Origin: Acidobacteriota bacterium
Lineage (GTDB): Bacteria; Acidobacteriota; Thermoanaerobaculia; Gp7-AA8
Length of the DNA: 64,000 bases
Direction of reading: 5' to 3'
NCBI GenBank assembly: GCA_003223645.1
Contig: QHVT01000006.1
Coordinates: 404,967-468,966 of the forward strand
The notes below the pieces were generated by a model. That model saw only the letters and a program-made list of their open reading frames with translations. It had not been told where the DNA came from and searched no databases. Below are positions 34,895 through 41,970 of the stretch, piece by piece. The translations under genes and the position numbers were made by a program. The number at the start of each line of letters is the position of its first letter. Positions within the stretch are counted from its first letter, which is position 1.

Positions 34895-35127
34895 GTGGAG
34901 CGGCGGCCGCTTCGGCCGCCGAGGTATCGCGAGATCCCGGCGCCCGAAGCGGGCGCCGCTCCACAGGAGACCAGCTCTCGCGAGATCCCGGCGCCCGAAG
35001 CGGGCGCCGCTCCACTGGAGACGGCTCTCGCGAGATCCCGGCGCCCGAAGCGGGCGCCGCTCCACAGGAGACGGCTCTCGCGAGATCCCGGCGCCCGAAG
35101 CGGGCGCCGCTCCACTGGAGACGGCTC
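34895..35127. repeat. Family A element with its right hairpin amplified four times
   Basis: One left hairpin (GTGGAGCGGCGGCCGC / ttcGGCCGCCG) is followed by four near-identical copies of the right half: TCGCGAGATCCCGGCGCC, then CGAAGCGGGCGCCGCTCCAC and (A/T)GGAGAC. Copies start at 34927, 34978, 35028 and 35078, giving periods of 51, 50 and 50 bp. The copies differ mainly by CCACAGG versus CCACTGG. A small hairpin GAGCCGGC-GAT-GCCGGCTC (35130-35148) closes the region. It occupies the 287-bp gap upstream of the GNAT gene. Confidence 0.95.
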
Positions 35128-35151
35128 CCGAGCCGGCGATGCCGGCTCCGT

Positions 35152-35166
35152 TATCATCCCCTGATC
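35152..35166 (+). promoter_or_regulatory. -10-like element close to the GNAT start
   Basis: TATCAT (35152-35157) lies 9 nt before the ATG at 35167, and no Shine-Dalgarno is present. The geometry suggests a very short or absent leader. A -35 cannot be recognised in the repeat DNA upstream. Confidence 0.35.
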
Positions 35167-35703
35167 ATGGAGCCTGTCGTTTTGCGGCGACTTCGCGAGG
35201 ATGACGAAGCTGTCTTCGTTCGCGCGATTGCGTCGTGGCCACGCGACGAGGCGACGACATTCGCGCCGAACTTCGATCCCGCTGCCGGCGTCGGCGAATA
35301 TGTCCGGCTGCTCGATGCGCAGGCGCGAGGGGAGCGGCTGCCGGACGGCTGGGTGCCGTCGATCACGATGTTCGGCTTTGCCGGCGATGAAGTAGTCGGA
35401 CGTCTTCAGTTTCGGCGCGTTTTGAATGAGCGCCTGCTGCTGATCGGCGGCAATATCGGATATGCGGTCTTGCCGCAGTTTCGCGGCCGCGGCTACGCGA
35501 AGAGCATGCTGCGGCAAGGTCTGACGCTCGCGTGCGCCGAAGGATTGAGGCGGGTGTTGATTACGTGCGATGAAGACAACCGGGCTTCTGCTCGCATCAT
35601 CGAGAGTGTCGGCGGTAAACTCGAGAACGTTGTGAGCACGGGCGAGGCGACGCCGCGCAAGGCGCGGTACTGGGTATCGTTGGAATGCGAAGAGGGCGGG
35701 TAA
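35167..35703 (+). CDS. GNAT-family N-acetyltransferase
   Basis: 178-aa acetyltransferase. The acetyl-CoA pyrophosphate-binding motif QFRGRGYA is at 104-111 within GYAVLPQFRGRGYAKSML, and the typical C-terminal ITCDEDNRASARIIESVGG follows. The family resembles small-molecule or antibiotic GNATs; the acceptor is unknown. The downstream membrane-protein gene starts inside its last 19 bases, so the two are coupled. Confidence 0.88.
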   Translation: MEPVVLRRLREDDEAVFVRAIASWPRDEATTFAPNFDPAAGVGEYVRLLDAQARGERLPDGWVPSITMFGFAGDEVVGRLQFRRVLNERLLLIGGNIGYAVLPQFRGRGYAKSMLRQGLTLACAEGLRRVLITCDEDNRASARIIESVGGKLENVVSTGEATPRKARYWVSLECEEGG

Positions 35704-38375
35704 GCCTCCTCATCGGGCTCTGCTGCCTGCTGATCTACAACGCCAACCGTCGTGCGATCCCTGCCGGCGATACGTATCCGGCGCGCTACCTGCCGTTCGC
35801 AATCCTGCAAAATCACACCGTCCTTCTCGATCCGGTCGTGATCGTGGCAGCGCAGGGACGAGGCAATACCGCGTTCTGGATGGTGCGCCTCCCGAATGGC
35901 CACGTCATCTCGCTGTACCCCGTCACGCTGCCGGTGCTCATCGCGCCGCTCTACCTTCCGGCGGTTGGTTACCTGCACCTCCGTGGCTGGAGCGACCCGC
36001 GGCTGGACCATGTGGCGAAAGTGATGGAGAAGCTCTCCGCTTCTCTCATCGCTGCACTCTCCGCGGCGCTTCTCTATCTTCTTCTGCGAAAACGTACGAC
36101 AGGACCGGTCGCGCTGCTGCTCACGATCGCTTATGCGTTTGGTACGACAACCTGGGTGATCAGCAGTCAGGCTCTGTGGCAGCACGGAATCGCGCAGTTC
36201 CTGGTCATCGGCGCGCTGCTGCTCGTCACCGGACCATGCACTGCGCCGCGAGCACTTGCCGTCGGCTTGTTGTGCGGCCTCATCGCCGCCAACCGCCCGC
36301 CCGATGTCATCCTCGCTGCGGCTCTCGGGGCGTACGCACTTTTCTGGGCGGGCCGGCGCCGCGCTGCGCTCCTCGCCGCCGGCGCCGCGCTGCCGGCCGG
36401 CCTCGTGCTCTTCTACAACCTCGGCGTCGCCGGCAATCTCGCCGGTGGCTACGGGGTGCAAGGGAGGCCAGAGTTTTTTCATCACGACCTGCTCTCCGGG
36501 ATCGGCGGATTGCTCGTCAGTCCGACGCGCGGGCTGCTCGTCTTCTCTCCCTTTCTCGTCTTCCTCGTTCTCGCGTGGCGGCACCTGCCGCGTGATCGCC
36601 GGCAGCGGGCTCTCACGATGGCGATGATGATTGCCGTCGTATTGCAGATCCTGCTCTACGCCAAGGCGGACTGGCGCGCCGGCGTCTCCTGGGGTCCGCG
36701 TTACATGACGGACCTTCTGCCGTTCCTGATGTGGATGCTGGTCCCGGTTGTCAGCGCGCTGCGCGGCGCCGGCCGGCTGCTCTTTCTGTCGGCAGTCGGC
36801 GTCGCGATCTTGATCCAGGCGATCGGTGCCTTCTGCTACACCGGCATGACCGATTGGGTGTTCTTCACCGACAGCGGGATGCGTGCGATGTGGAACTGGC
36901 GAAACGCACCGTTTCTCGCTTCGCTGAAGCAGGGCCTCGCGCCCGCGGAGTCGCTGGCCGGGACGCGCGGCAGTCTCGACGCCATCGATGTCACGACACG
37001 GCAGGAAGCGATCGCCAGCGGATGGGCGCTCATCGGCCACGCGACGCCCGCGCGAGTCTCCCTCATCATCGACGGCCGGCAGACCGTCACCACGAAGATA
37101 TTCTTCGACCGGCCGGACGTTCGCGATGCGTTGCACGAGGCGAGTCCCGCCGGCTGGCGCATTCCGTTCAGCACCGCCGGTCTCGCTCCGGGCGATCACT
37201 ACGTGACCGCGTTCGCACGGACCAACGCCAAAGGTGAAGGACGATACCTGTACGAGCGCAGGTTCAGTCTCGAGAATCTCGAAGCCAGCTCGAGGAGCGC
37301 TGCGTCACGAATTCGAGAGCACCAGCAGGCACCGGGGTACTGGCTGACCGCCTACACGAGCGGGACGAGTTTTCATGATCCGCATCCGGAGATGAACACG
37401 TTTCTCACCGCGTTGCTCGTGGAGTTGCTCGATCCTCTCGCGAGCGCGAACGGACTCACAGACAGTCTGCAGCGCGCACGCCGGCACCTCACGAAACAGA
37501 TCGAGCCCGGCGGACTGGTGCGCTTTCATGGTCTGCCCGACGCTCCCGGCATCGGAACGCTTGGATGCGCGATCACGCCGGACACCGACGACACGACGCT
37601 CGTCTGGCGACTCGCTCCCGGCGCCGATCGCACGCAACTGACGGCGGCACTGGCGACGATCGATCGCTATCGAACACCCGAGGGGCTCTATCGCACGTGG
37701 CTCGCACCTCGTGAGGCCTACCAATGTCTCGATCCCGGCCGCGATCCGAATCCGACGGACATCGCCATTCAGATGCACCTGCTGCTGCTCTTGTCGGACG
37801 TGCGACCGGAAGCCGGACGCGCATTGTGTGAAGCGCTCCGTCCCGTCGTCGATCAGGATCGCGTGTGGGTCTACTATCGAAAGGCGCCGCTGATTCCGAT
37901 CCTGCGACTTCCCGACCTCCGCCGCGCCGGCTGCGATCTGAAGTTGCCGGAGTCGCGGATGCACACGGACGTTTCGGGGCAGCAGATCTGGGTCGATGTC
38001 GTCCGGCTGCTGCTGAGCGGCCGTGAAGAAATCCCCCGTCATCCTGAGTCGGCGAAGCGCGACGAAGGATCTCAAAATACGAAGAGCCTGCAATTTAGAG
38101 ATCCTTCGCCGTCTGCGCGGCTCAGGATGACGGGGATTTTTTCACAGCCTCTGAGCGGAACGTCAGCGCCCGACGCCGAACGCATCCACGAAATTCTGCG
38201 CGATCTCGCAGCGAACGACTTTTTCCTCTTACGAACGAGTCCCCCACTCCTCTACCATAATGATCTGACCGCGAGTGTCTCGCGGTACTACTGGTCTGAA
38301 GACGCCGGCTACGCGCTCTGGTTGAGGCTCTATCACGAATATGAATTCATCGGTTCTCCCGATTCCGGCCACTAA
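35685..38375 (+). CDS. Fusion of a GT-C-like polytopic membrane domain with an alpha-barrel (terpene-cyclase-like) domain
   Basis: 896 aa. Residues 1-400 hold about 9-10 helices with an N-terminal extracytoplasmic acidic motif (AGDTYPARYLPF) characteristic of GT-C-type transferases using polyprenyl-phosphate sugars. Residues about 400-540 form a small beta domain. Residues about 545-896 read as an alpha/alpha repeat domain like the squalene/terpene cyclase and prenyltransferase superfamily: QQAPGYWLTAYTSG, FLTALLVELLD, then DTDDTTLVWRL near 633. Residues about 782-820 are encoded by a family B hairpin. The last 35 bp overlap the UbiA gene. A transferase acting on an isoprenoid carrier is inferred. 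I know of no named family with this exact combination. Confidence 0.7.
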   Translation: MRRGRVSLLIGLCCLLIYNANRRAIPAGDTYPARYLPFAILQNHTVLLDPVVIVAAQGRGNTAFWMVRLPNGHVISLYPVTLPVLIAPLYLPAVGYLHLRGWSDPRLDHVAKVMEKLSASLIAALSAALLYLLLRKRTTGPVALLLTIAYAFGTTTWVISSQALWQHGIAQFLVIGALLLVTGPCTAPRALAVGLLCGLIAANRPPDVILAAALGAYALFWAGRRRAALLAAGAALPAGLVLFYNLGVAGNLAGGYGVQGRPEFFHHDLLSGIGGLLVSPTRGLLVFSPFLVFLVLAWRHLPRDRRQRALTMAMMIAVVLQILLYAKADWRAGVSWGPRYMTDLLPFLMWMLVPVVSALRGAGRLLFLSAVGVAILIQAIGAFCYTGMTDWVFFTDSGMRAMWNWRNAPFLASLKQGLAPAESLAGTRGSLDAIDVTTRQEAIASGWALIGHATPARVSLIIDGRQTVTTKIFFDRPDVRDALHEASPAGWRIPFSTAGLAPGDHYVTAFARTNAKGEGRYLYERRFSLENLEASSRSAASRIREHQQAPGYWLTAYTSGTSFHDPHPEMNTFLTALLVELLDPLASANGLTDSLQRARRHLTKQIEPGGLVRFHGLPDAPGIGTLGCAITPDTDDTTLVWRLAPGADRTQLTAALATIDRYRTPEGLYRTWLAPREAYQCLDPGRDPNPTDIAIQMHLLLLLSDVRPEAGRALCEALRPVVDQDRVWVYYRKAPLIPILRLPDLRRAGCDLKLPESRMHTDVSGQQIWVDVVRLLLSGREEIPRHPESAKRDEGSQNTKSLQFRDPSPSARLRMTGIFSQPLSGTSAPDAERIHEILRDLAANDFFLLRTSPPLLYHNDLTASVSRYYWSEDAGYALWLRLYHEYEFIGSPDSGH
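38029..38142. repeat. Family B hairpin inside the coding sequence of the GT-C/cyclase-like fusion
   Basis: The left arm starts GAAGAAATCCCCC then GTCATCCTGAGTCGGCGAAG. The right arm ends GGCTCAGGATGACGGGG then ATTTTTTC. The arms pair over more than 35 bp with few mismatches around an AT-rich 25-nt loop. It reads through in frame as HPESAKRDEGS ... RDPSPSARLRMTG, and recognisable domain sequence resumes downstream (YYWSEDAGYALWLRLYHEYE). A sister copy is at 61744-61827. Confidence 0.9.
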
Positions 38376-39237
38376 GGCCTCGGTTTTCCGCTACTTTTCA
38401 CGCCTTCGCCTCCTCGACATTCTCGTGCTTCAAGGCCCGCCCCTCCTCGGCGCCGCCTTCGCGATTCCCCACCCCTCGCGGCACATGGGGACGCTGGCGG
38501 CTCTCGTCGTCGCCAACGTGTTTCTGGTGACGCACATCTTCATGCTCAACGACTGGTCCGGCCTGACGACCGATCTCGCCGATCCGAACAAAGCAGCCGG
38601 CGTCTTCACGGCGAGAGGTGTCGGACGCGCGGAGCTCGGCATTCTCACGACCGGCCTGCTGATTACGAGTCTCCTTCTCTTCAGCCGCCTCGGTCCGATC
38701 ACTCTCGGCTTATCGCTCGCAATCGCGACGCTGAGCGCGCTCTACTCCCTGCCGCGACTCCATTGGAAAGGCAGACCGTTTCTCAATTCCGCGGTGCATC
38801 TCGCCGGCGGAATCCTGCACTTTCTTCTCGGCTACTCGCTCGGTCACGCCATCGACGGGCGCGGCGTCGCCATCGCCACGTTCTTCGCTCTGATCTTCGC
38901 CGCCGGCCATCTGACGCAGGAGACCCGCGACTATCACGGCGACGCCTTCAACGCCATCACGACCAACGCCGTCAGCTTCGGTCCGCGTCGCACGTTCGCC
39001 GCGAGCCTCGTCCTGTTCAGCGCCGCGCAGATTCTCTTTCTCCTGCTGGCGCTGAACGGAATTCTTCCGCGCGCGCTCGCCGCGCTGGTCGTGCTGTATC
39101 CGATTCAGATTCTTTGGTCGCACGAGGCCCTGCGCGACGGACTCACGTATGCGAGCGTCTCCCGTCTGCAGGCGCGTTACCGCGCGCTTTACGCCCTTGT
39201 GGGGTTAGCGATGGTCGCGGCGTTGTACGCGCGATGA
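38341..39237 (+). CDS. UbiA-family membrane prenyltransferase
   Basis: 298 aa, about 8-9 transmembrane helices. The first Asp-rich motif is NDWSGLTTDLADPNK (about 77-91; NDxxxxxxD...D), and the second is the DYHGD-type acidic motif at about 199-203 (TQETRDYHGDAFN). UbiA enzymes transfer prenyl groups from prenyl diphosphates to aromatic rings or, in some lineages, phosphoribosyl to polyprenyl phosphate. Its start lies within the last 35 bp of the GT-C/cyclase-like gene, which implies co-translation and a shared isoprenoid substrate. The exact acceptor is unknown. It ends 4 bp from the convergent dehydrogenase gene. Confidence 0.88.
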   Translation: MNSSVLPIPATKASVFRYFSRLRLLDILVLQGPPLLGAAFAIPHPSRHMGTLAALVVANVFLVTHIFMLNDWSGLTTDLADPNKAAGVFTARGVGRAELGILTTGLLITSLLLFSRLGPITLGLSLAIATLSALYSLPRLHWKGRPFLNSAVHLAGGILHFLLGYSLGHAIDGRGVAIATFFALIFAAGHLTQETRDYHGDAFNAITTNAVSFGPRRTFAASLVLFSAAQILFLLLALNGILPRALAALVVLYPIQILWSHEALRDGLTYASVSRLQARYRALYALVGLAMVAALYAR

Positions 39238-39241
39238 TTCC

Positions 39242-40294
39242 CTACCCGAGGCGCTTCAAGATCGCCTCGCCCGCCGCTCGCGTTCCGAGCGAGCCGCCGA
39301 GGTCTTTCGTGGTCTCGTGGTCGAGAATCGCGGATGTCACGGCGCGCTCGATGAGAGAGCACTCTTCATAGAAGCCGAGGTATTCGAGCATCATCGCGGC
39401 GGTGAGGATCGCGCCGATCGGGTTCGCGGTGTCTTTGCCGGCGTATTTTGGGGCGCTGCCGTGAATGGGCTCGAAGAGCGAGACGCGGCCGGGATGGATG
39501 TTGCCGGACGCGGCGACGCCGAGGCCGCCCTGCAGCGCGGCGCCGAGGTCGGTGACGATGTCGCCGAACATGTTGTTCGTCACGATCACGTCGAACATCT
39601 CCGGCGCGCGCACCATCTGCATCGTCAGCGCGTCGACGAACATGTGGAAGTGCTCGATGCCGGGATACTCCCTCCCCACTTCCTCGAACGTCCGCACCCA
39701 GAGGTCGCCGCCGAAGCGCATGACGTTGCTCTTGTCGGACATGCAGACGGACTTGCGTCCGGTCCTCTTCGCGTACTCGAATGCGTAGCGGATGATCCGC
39801 TCGACGCCTTTGCGCGTCGACACGTCTTCCTGCACCGCCACTTCTTCGGCCGTCCCTTTCTTGAACGCTCCACCCATCCCCACGTACGCGCCCTCGGTGT
39901 TCTCGCGGAAGATGACGAAGTCGATTTCGGCAACACCTTTCCCTTTCAGCGGACACAGACGCTCGTCGAGCAGTTTCACCGGCCGATAGTTGACGTAGAG
40001 GTCGAGCTGGAAACGCATGCCGAGGAGGATGTCGGCGGCGTGCTTCATGTCGGGAACGCGCGGGTCGCCGAATGCGCCGAGATAGACCGCGGCGTAGTGA
40101 TCGCGGATGTCTTCCATCGCGCCGGGCGGCATGGAGACGCCGGTGCGCAGATATTCGTCGGCGCTCCAGGTGAAGTGCGTGAACTCCAGCCCGAGGCGGT
40201 GCTCGTCATTCACGCGCTCGAGGACGCGCATACCTGCGTCGATCACTTCCGGTCCGATCCCGTCGCCGGGGATCACGGCGATTCTTTTCGTCAT
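39242..40294 (-). CDS. Isocitrate/isopropylmalate dehydrogenase family protein
   Basis: 350-aa NAD(P)-dependent beta-decarboxylating dehydrogenase: IAVIPGDGIGPEVIDAG at 4-20, FRENTEGAYVG (about 125-135), catalytic Lys/Asp region SDKSNVMRFGG, and NMFGDIVTDLGAALQGGLG...NIHPG. RENTEG is more usual in isocitrate or tartrate-type enzymes than in LeuB (RELTGG), so leuB is not assigned; no leuC or leuD is nearby. The ATG at 40294 overlaps the stop of the ChbG-like gene (ATGA), placing it last in a four-gene minus-strand operon. Its link with glycan genes is unexplained. Confidence 0.85.
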   Translation of the reverse strand: MTKRIAVIPGDGIGPEVIDAGMRVLERVNDEHRLGLEFTHFTWSADEYLRTGVSMPPGAMEDIRDHYAAVYLGAFGDPRVPDMKHAADILLGMRFQLDLYVNYRPVKLLDERLCPLKGKGVAEIDFVIFRENTEGAYVGMGGAFKKGTAEEVAVQEDVSTRKGVERIIRYAFEYAKRTGRKSVCMSDKSNVMRFGGDLWVRTFEEVGREYPGIEHFHMFVDALTMQMVRAPEMFDVIVTNNMFGDIVTDLGAALQGGLGVAASGNIHPGRVSLFEPIHGSAPKYAGKDTANPIGAILTAAMMLEYLGFYEECSLIERAVTSAILDHETTKDLGGSLGTRAAGEAILKRLG

Positions 40295-41085
40295 TGACCC
40301 GAACGTATCACGGAAGGCGCAACCAACTCGATGCCCCGCTTCGCCAGCTCGCCGCGCAGACGCGGATCGCATAACGCGCGCGTTTCGTCGTCCCAATCGT
40401 AGTCCCAGTGATCGTAGCCGCGCACGGCGACGCCGGGATGCGTAACCAGCTCCGTCACGCCCTCGGTGACGCGATCGAACAGCGCGATGACATCGCGCAG
40501 ACGGCCGGCCTCGGCGACGCCGATCGTGCGATCGTTGTGGAGCGGCGGCCGCCCTCGGCCGCCGGCTCTTGCGCGACGTCCGAGGAAGCTGAGGGCGCTC
40601 ATGGCGACGCGGCGGGCGGGAGTGGTGCGCGCCTCCGGCGTGCCCCCGCCCAAAGGCGCGCCGGAGGCGCGCACCACTCCCGCTCCTTCGTTCACGATGC
40701 GCACGTAGTCGATCAGATACTCGCTCGCGAGCTTCTTCACGACTTCGAAAATACGCGGCAGGACGTGGAGATGCTGATGTCCGTTGAGGTGCGTGACCCT
40801 GAGTCCGGTCGCCAGAACCTTCTCGATTTGCGCGCGCAGCTCGCGCTCGATCGCGCCGATCGAGATCACGCGCGCGAGGTAGAGCGGAACGAACGATGTG
40901 TATTTGCGCGGGAAGCGAATGCACGTCAGCGGCTTCTCTTCGACGAGCGTGAGATGCACGCCGGCTTCGAGCGAGGGGACGCCGCGCAGTTTTTCGATCG
41001 CGTCGTCAAAGGCCGCGCCGTTCGCGACGATGCTGCACGCGGTGACGATGCCGTCGCGATGCGCGCGGATCGCGCCGTCGGTCAT
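40291..41085 (-). CDS. ChbG/YdjC-like carbohydrate deacetylase; true start probably ATC at 41136
   Basis: 264 aa from the first ATG (41085), but the conserved N-terminus lies upstream in frame. 41136-41086 encodes IKRLLIVTADDVGLHRG, which aligns with MERLLIVNADDFGLS of E. coli ChbG (from memory). TADD holds a metal ligand/catalytic Asp, so a protein starting at 41085 should be dead. No ATG, GTG or TTG exists between the upstream in-frame TAA (41146-41148) and 41085; the aligned initiator is ATC (41136), 4 nt after the stop of the upstream glycosyltransferase. Other zinc ligands are His in AGVHLTL (about 44) and NGHQHLH (about 103). Two hairpin repeats (40537-40570, 40619-40682) are in frame within it. 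It probably removes N-acetyl groups from a lipid-linked or soluble aminosugar. Confidence 0.8.
   Translation of the reverse strand: MTDGAIRAHRDGIVTACSIVANGAAFDDAIEKLRGVPSLEAGVHLTLVEEKPLTCIRFPRKYTSFVPLYLARVISIGAIERELRAQIEKVLATGLRVTHLNGHQHLHVLPRIFEVVKKLASEYLIDYVRIVNEGAGVVRASGAPLGGGTPEARTTPARRVAMSALSFLGRRARAGGRGRPPLHNDRTIGVAEAGRLRDVIALFDRVTEGVTELVTHPGVAVRGYDHWDYDWDDETRALCDPRLRGELAKRGIELVAPSVIRSGQ
40537..40570. repeat. Family A half element inside the ChbG-like gene
   Basis: GTGGAGCGGCGGCCGC / cctcGGCCGCCGG is the left hairpin of family A. It is translated on the minus strand as part of RARAGGRGRPPLHN. The frame is kept and the conserved ChbG C-terminus (GVTELVTHPG) resumes after it. Confidence 0.85.
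40619..40682. repeat. Family C hairpin inside the ChbG-like gene
   Basis: Arms AGTGGTGCGCGCCTCCGGCG and GCCGGAGGCGCGCACCACT pair over about 20 bp around a Pro/Gly-coding loop. It is translated in frame as GVVRASGAP...TPEARTTP. The same element with the same frame is at 43266-43323. Confidence 0.9.
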
Positions 41086-41140
41086 CCCGCGATGCAGGCC
41101 GACGTCATCCGCTGTGACTATCAGCAGGCGTTTGATTTTT

Positions 41141-41941
41141 CTAGTTTATCCCGCGCGAAGACGCGGGATCTCTGGTTACATGATCGTTGATGGTTTCATT
41201 GGTCGCGGGATCAACTGCGAGGTTCTGCCGCCTGCGCATCTCCGGATAGAGCTTCACCAGCTCGCGCAGGATTTTGAAGATCACCGACGGCGATGACAAA
41301 TTCGACGTGCCGCGGATGCGCGGGAAGTAGTCGATGCCGATCTGCTGGATGGCGAAGCCGCGGTTCTTCGCTTTCACGATCAGCTCCGCGTCGATGAGCG
41401 ATCCTTCGGACTTGAGCTCGATCTTCTGCAGCACTCTGCGCTTGAAGAGCTTGAACGAGAAGTTGATGTCGCGGTGCGGCCAGCCGAACAGCACGCCGAT
41501 GAGCGTGTTGTAGACGTACGAGTAGATCGTGCGCCGCAGCCCTTCCATCGTGCGGTCGTGACGGTAACCGGCGATCAGGTCGGCGCCGGTTACGTGCATC
41601 GCGCGGATCGCGCGGCCGAGGACGTCGGGATCGAACGGCAGGTCGGCGTCCATGTAGAGCACGAGATCTTTCGTCGCGGCGGCGAATCCCGTGCGGATCG
41701 TGCCGCCGAGCTTGCGGTTCTTCTCGTGGCGCAGCACGCGGATGCGCGGGTTCTCTTCGGCCATCCGCGCGGCCATCGCCGGCGAGTCGTCGGTCGACGC
41801 GTCGTCGACGATGATGAGCTCGTAGTCGTCCGAGTATTTCGTCAACGCTTCGACCGCCGCCGAGACGGCGTGCTCGATGTTCAACTCCTCGTTGAACATC
41901 GGAATGACGAGCGAGACGGACGGCCGGGCCACGACAGGCAT
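41141..41941 (-). CDS. Family 2 glycosyltransferase (dolichyl/polyprenyl-phosphate mannose synthase-like)
   Basis: 266-aa GT2 of the DPM1/ArnC/GtrB type: SLVIPMFNEELNIE at 10-23, IIVDDASTDDS at 43-53, LYMDADLPFDPD at 95-106. Then INFSFKLFKRRVL and IDYFPRIRGTSNLS, which are hallmarks of the polyprenyl-phosphate glycosyltransferase branch. No C-terminal membrane helices are present, as in DPM1-type enzymes. It probably loads a hexose onto a polyprenyl phosphate, which GT-C enzymes such as the upstream gene would then use as donor. No clear Shine-Dalgarno; its stop lies 4 nt before the ATC proposed as the ChbG start. Confidence 0.9.
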   Translation of the reverse strand: MPVVARPSVSLVIPMFNEELNIEHAVSAAVEALTKYSDDYELIIVDDASTDDSPAMAARMAEENPRIRVLRHEKNRKLGGTIRTGFAAATKDLVLYMDADLPFDPDVLGRAIRAMHVTGADLIAGYRHDRTMEGLRRTIYSYVYNTLIGVLFGWPHRDINFSFKLFKRRVLQKIELKSEGSLIDAELIVKAKNRGFAIQQIGIDYFPRIRGTSNLSSPSVIFKILRELVKLYPEMRRRQNLAVDPATNETINDHVTRDPASSRGIN

Positions 41942-41970
41942 GATGACGATCAGCTTTCGCTGATGATAGA

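Noticed and set aside
34895-35127. Possible CRISPR array (regular 50-bp spacing)
   Set aside because: The whole unit repeats, with no unique spacers, and no cas gene is nearby. It is an amplified half hairpin element.
39242-40294. Naming the dehydrogenase leuB
   Set aside because: RENTEG replaces the LeuB-typical RELTGG and there are no leucine-pathway neighbours; the substrate is left open.
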